From Candidatus Parcubacteria bacterium (GTDB taxonomy: Bacteria > Patescibacteriota > Minisyncoccia > Phycocordibacterales > UBA2100), in assembly GCA_003599175.1 (NCBI GenBank), contig QZIY01000027.1:1-38120 (forward strand): 38,120 bases of DNA, in the 5' to 3' direction. Shown here piece by piece: positions 37,883-38,120 of the stretch (the first letter of the stretch is position 1; every line of letters begins with the position of its first letter). The notes under the pieces were generated by a model that ran no database searches, was not told the origin of the DNA, and saw only the letters and a list, made by a program, of their open reading frames with translations. The translations under genes and the position numbers were made by a program.

Positions 37883-38120
37883 TGAAGTACCTACTACTAG
37901 CCATTCTCATATTCGGTTTCGGAAGCGTTGCATTCGCAGCTCCCTATTTCAACTCGACTCGAACCATCATTCCCGAACAGGACAGCGCGTTCGACGTGGG
38001 AACCTCGTCAAAAGCATATCGCACGGGATACTTCGATGAACTCTGCCTTGCCGGGGACTGCCAGACTGCATTCCCTGGTTCATCAGGCGGCGAGGCGAAC
38101 ACCGCAAGCAACCTCGGGAC
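37882..38120 (+). CDS. Tail fibre / receptor-binding protein, 5' part (continues at base 2)
   Basis: ATG at 37882 overlaps the previous stop. The start MKYLLLAILIFGFGSVAFAA is a typical Sec signal peptide with an AFA cleavage box, then PYFNSTRTIIPEQDSAFDVG and a Cys pair (LCLAGDCQ). The frame runs off the window and continues exactly in frame at base 2. A cleavable signal on a main fibre is unusual for a lytic phage. Confidence 0.8.
   Translation, partial: MKYLLLAILIFGFGSVAFAAPYFNSTRTIIPEQDSAFDVGTSSKAYRTGYFDELCLAGDCQTAFPGSSGGEANTASNLG
38022..38120. repeat. Terminal duplicate, right copy
   Basis: Identical to bases 1-99. See the left copy. Removing one copy closes the genome. Confidence 0.95.

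Noticed and set aside
1-38120. CRISPR array, insertion sequence or reverse transcriptase (DGR)
   Set aside because: No spaced direct repeats, transposase motifs or RT motif were found on either strand by eye.

Overview
This window is almost certainly one complete genome of a short-tailed (podovirus-like) double-stranded DNA phage, assembled as a circle. Its last 99 bases (38022-38120) repeat its first 99 bases, and the tail-fibre gene cut by the ends reads through the join in frame, so the unique length is about 38,021 bp. Virion genes are the portal, scaffold, an HK97-type capsid protein, a gp4-like adaptor, a large tail-hub protein, two helical ejection-type proteins and several fibres. No tape-measure or tail-tube gene is visible. 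The host is inferred, not shown. Fibre and secreted proteins carry phrases such as GTSSPFAKLSV and a QAQIDALVAQVAELQ coiled coil, which I associate with Parcubacteria/Patescibacteria (CPR) proteins. The standard genetic code fits, and most starts lack a Shine-Dalgarno sequence.

Layout: (i) 37052-38120 continuing through 1-5124, + strand: fibres and surface appendages, with a truncated FkbM-type methyltransferase. (ii) 5126-7287, +: a papain-like protein, then a lysis cassette (membrane-anchored peptidase, holin-like protein, transglycosylase). (iii) 7284-16705, - strand: a dense early operon with zinc-ribbon proteins, a 3'-5' exonuclease, HNH and HExxH proteins, many small ORFans, a hexapeptide-repeat protein, a replication initiator carrying 21-bp iterons, a winged-helix protein, an SSB-like protein and a RecB/Cas4-type exonuclease. 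(iv) 16706-17307: about 600 bp with no convincing gene but dense inverted repeats, probably a long structured RNA or leader. (v) 17308-18240: an HTH protein, an orphan recombinase core-binding domain and the main divergent control region. (vi) 18241-36015, +: packaging genes, head, neck and ejection genes. (vii) 36134-36968, -: a separately transcribed secreted-protein cassette.

Control: two consensus-like promoters stand back to back at 18055-18114, their -35 boxes forming TGTCAA-CAC-TTGACA. Each transcript meets a strong intrinsic terminator before its first gene (+ at 18176-18195, - at 17985-17942). This suggests attenuation, RNA-mediated antitermination, or two small regulatory RNAs. A second promoter class recurs: GTTATCCCC(A/C/G), 21-22 bp, then a TANNNT-like -10. 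In three cases (18241, 8844 rev, 37052) exactly 33 bp separate the 10-mer from ATG, which places the predicted +1 on the start codon, so leaderless mRNAs are likely.

Other notable points are an H-type pseudoknot candidate upstream of the portal gene, multiple virion-module proteins with Sec-type signal sequences or N-terminal membrane anchors, a homing-type HNH gene wedged between the terminase genes, and a glycosyltransferase plus methyltransferase pair that may modify glycans.
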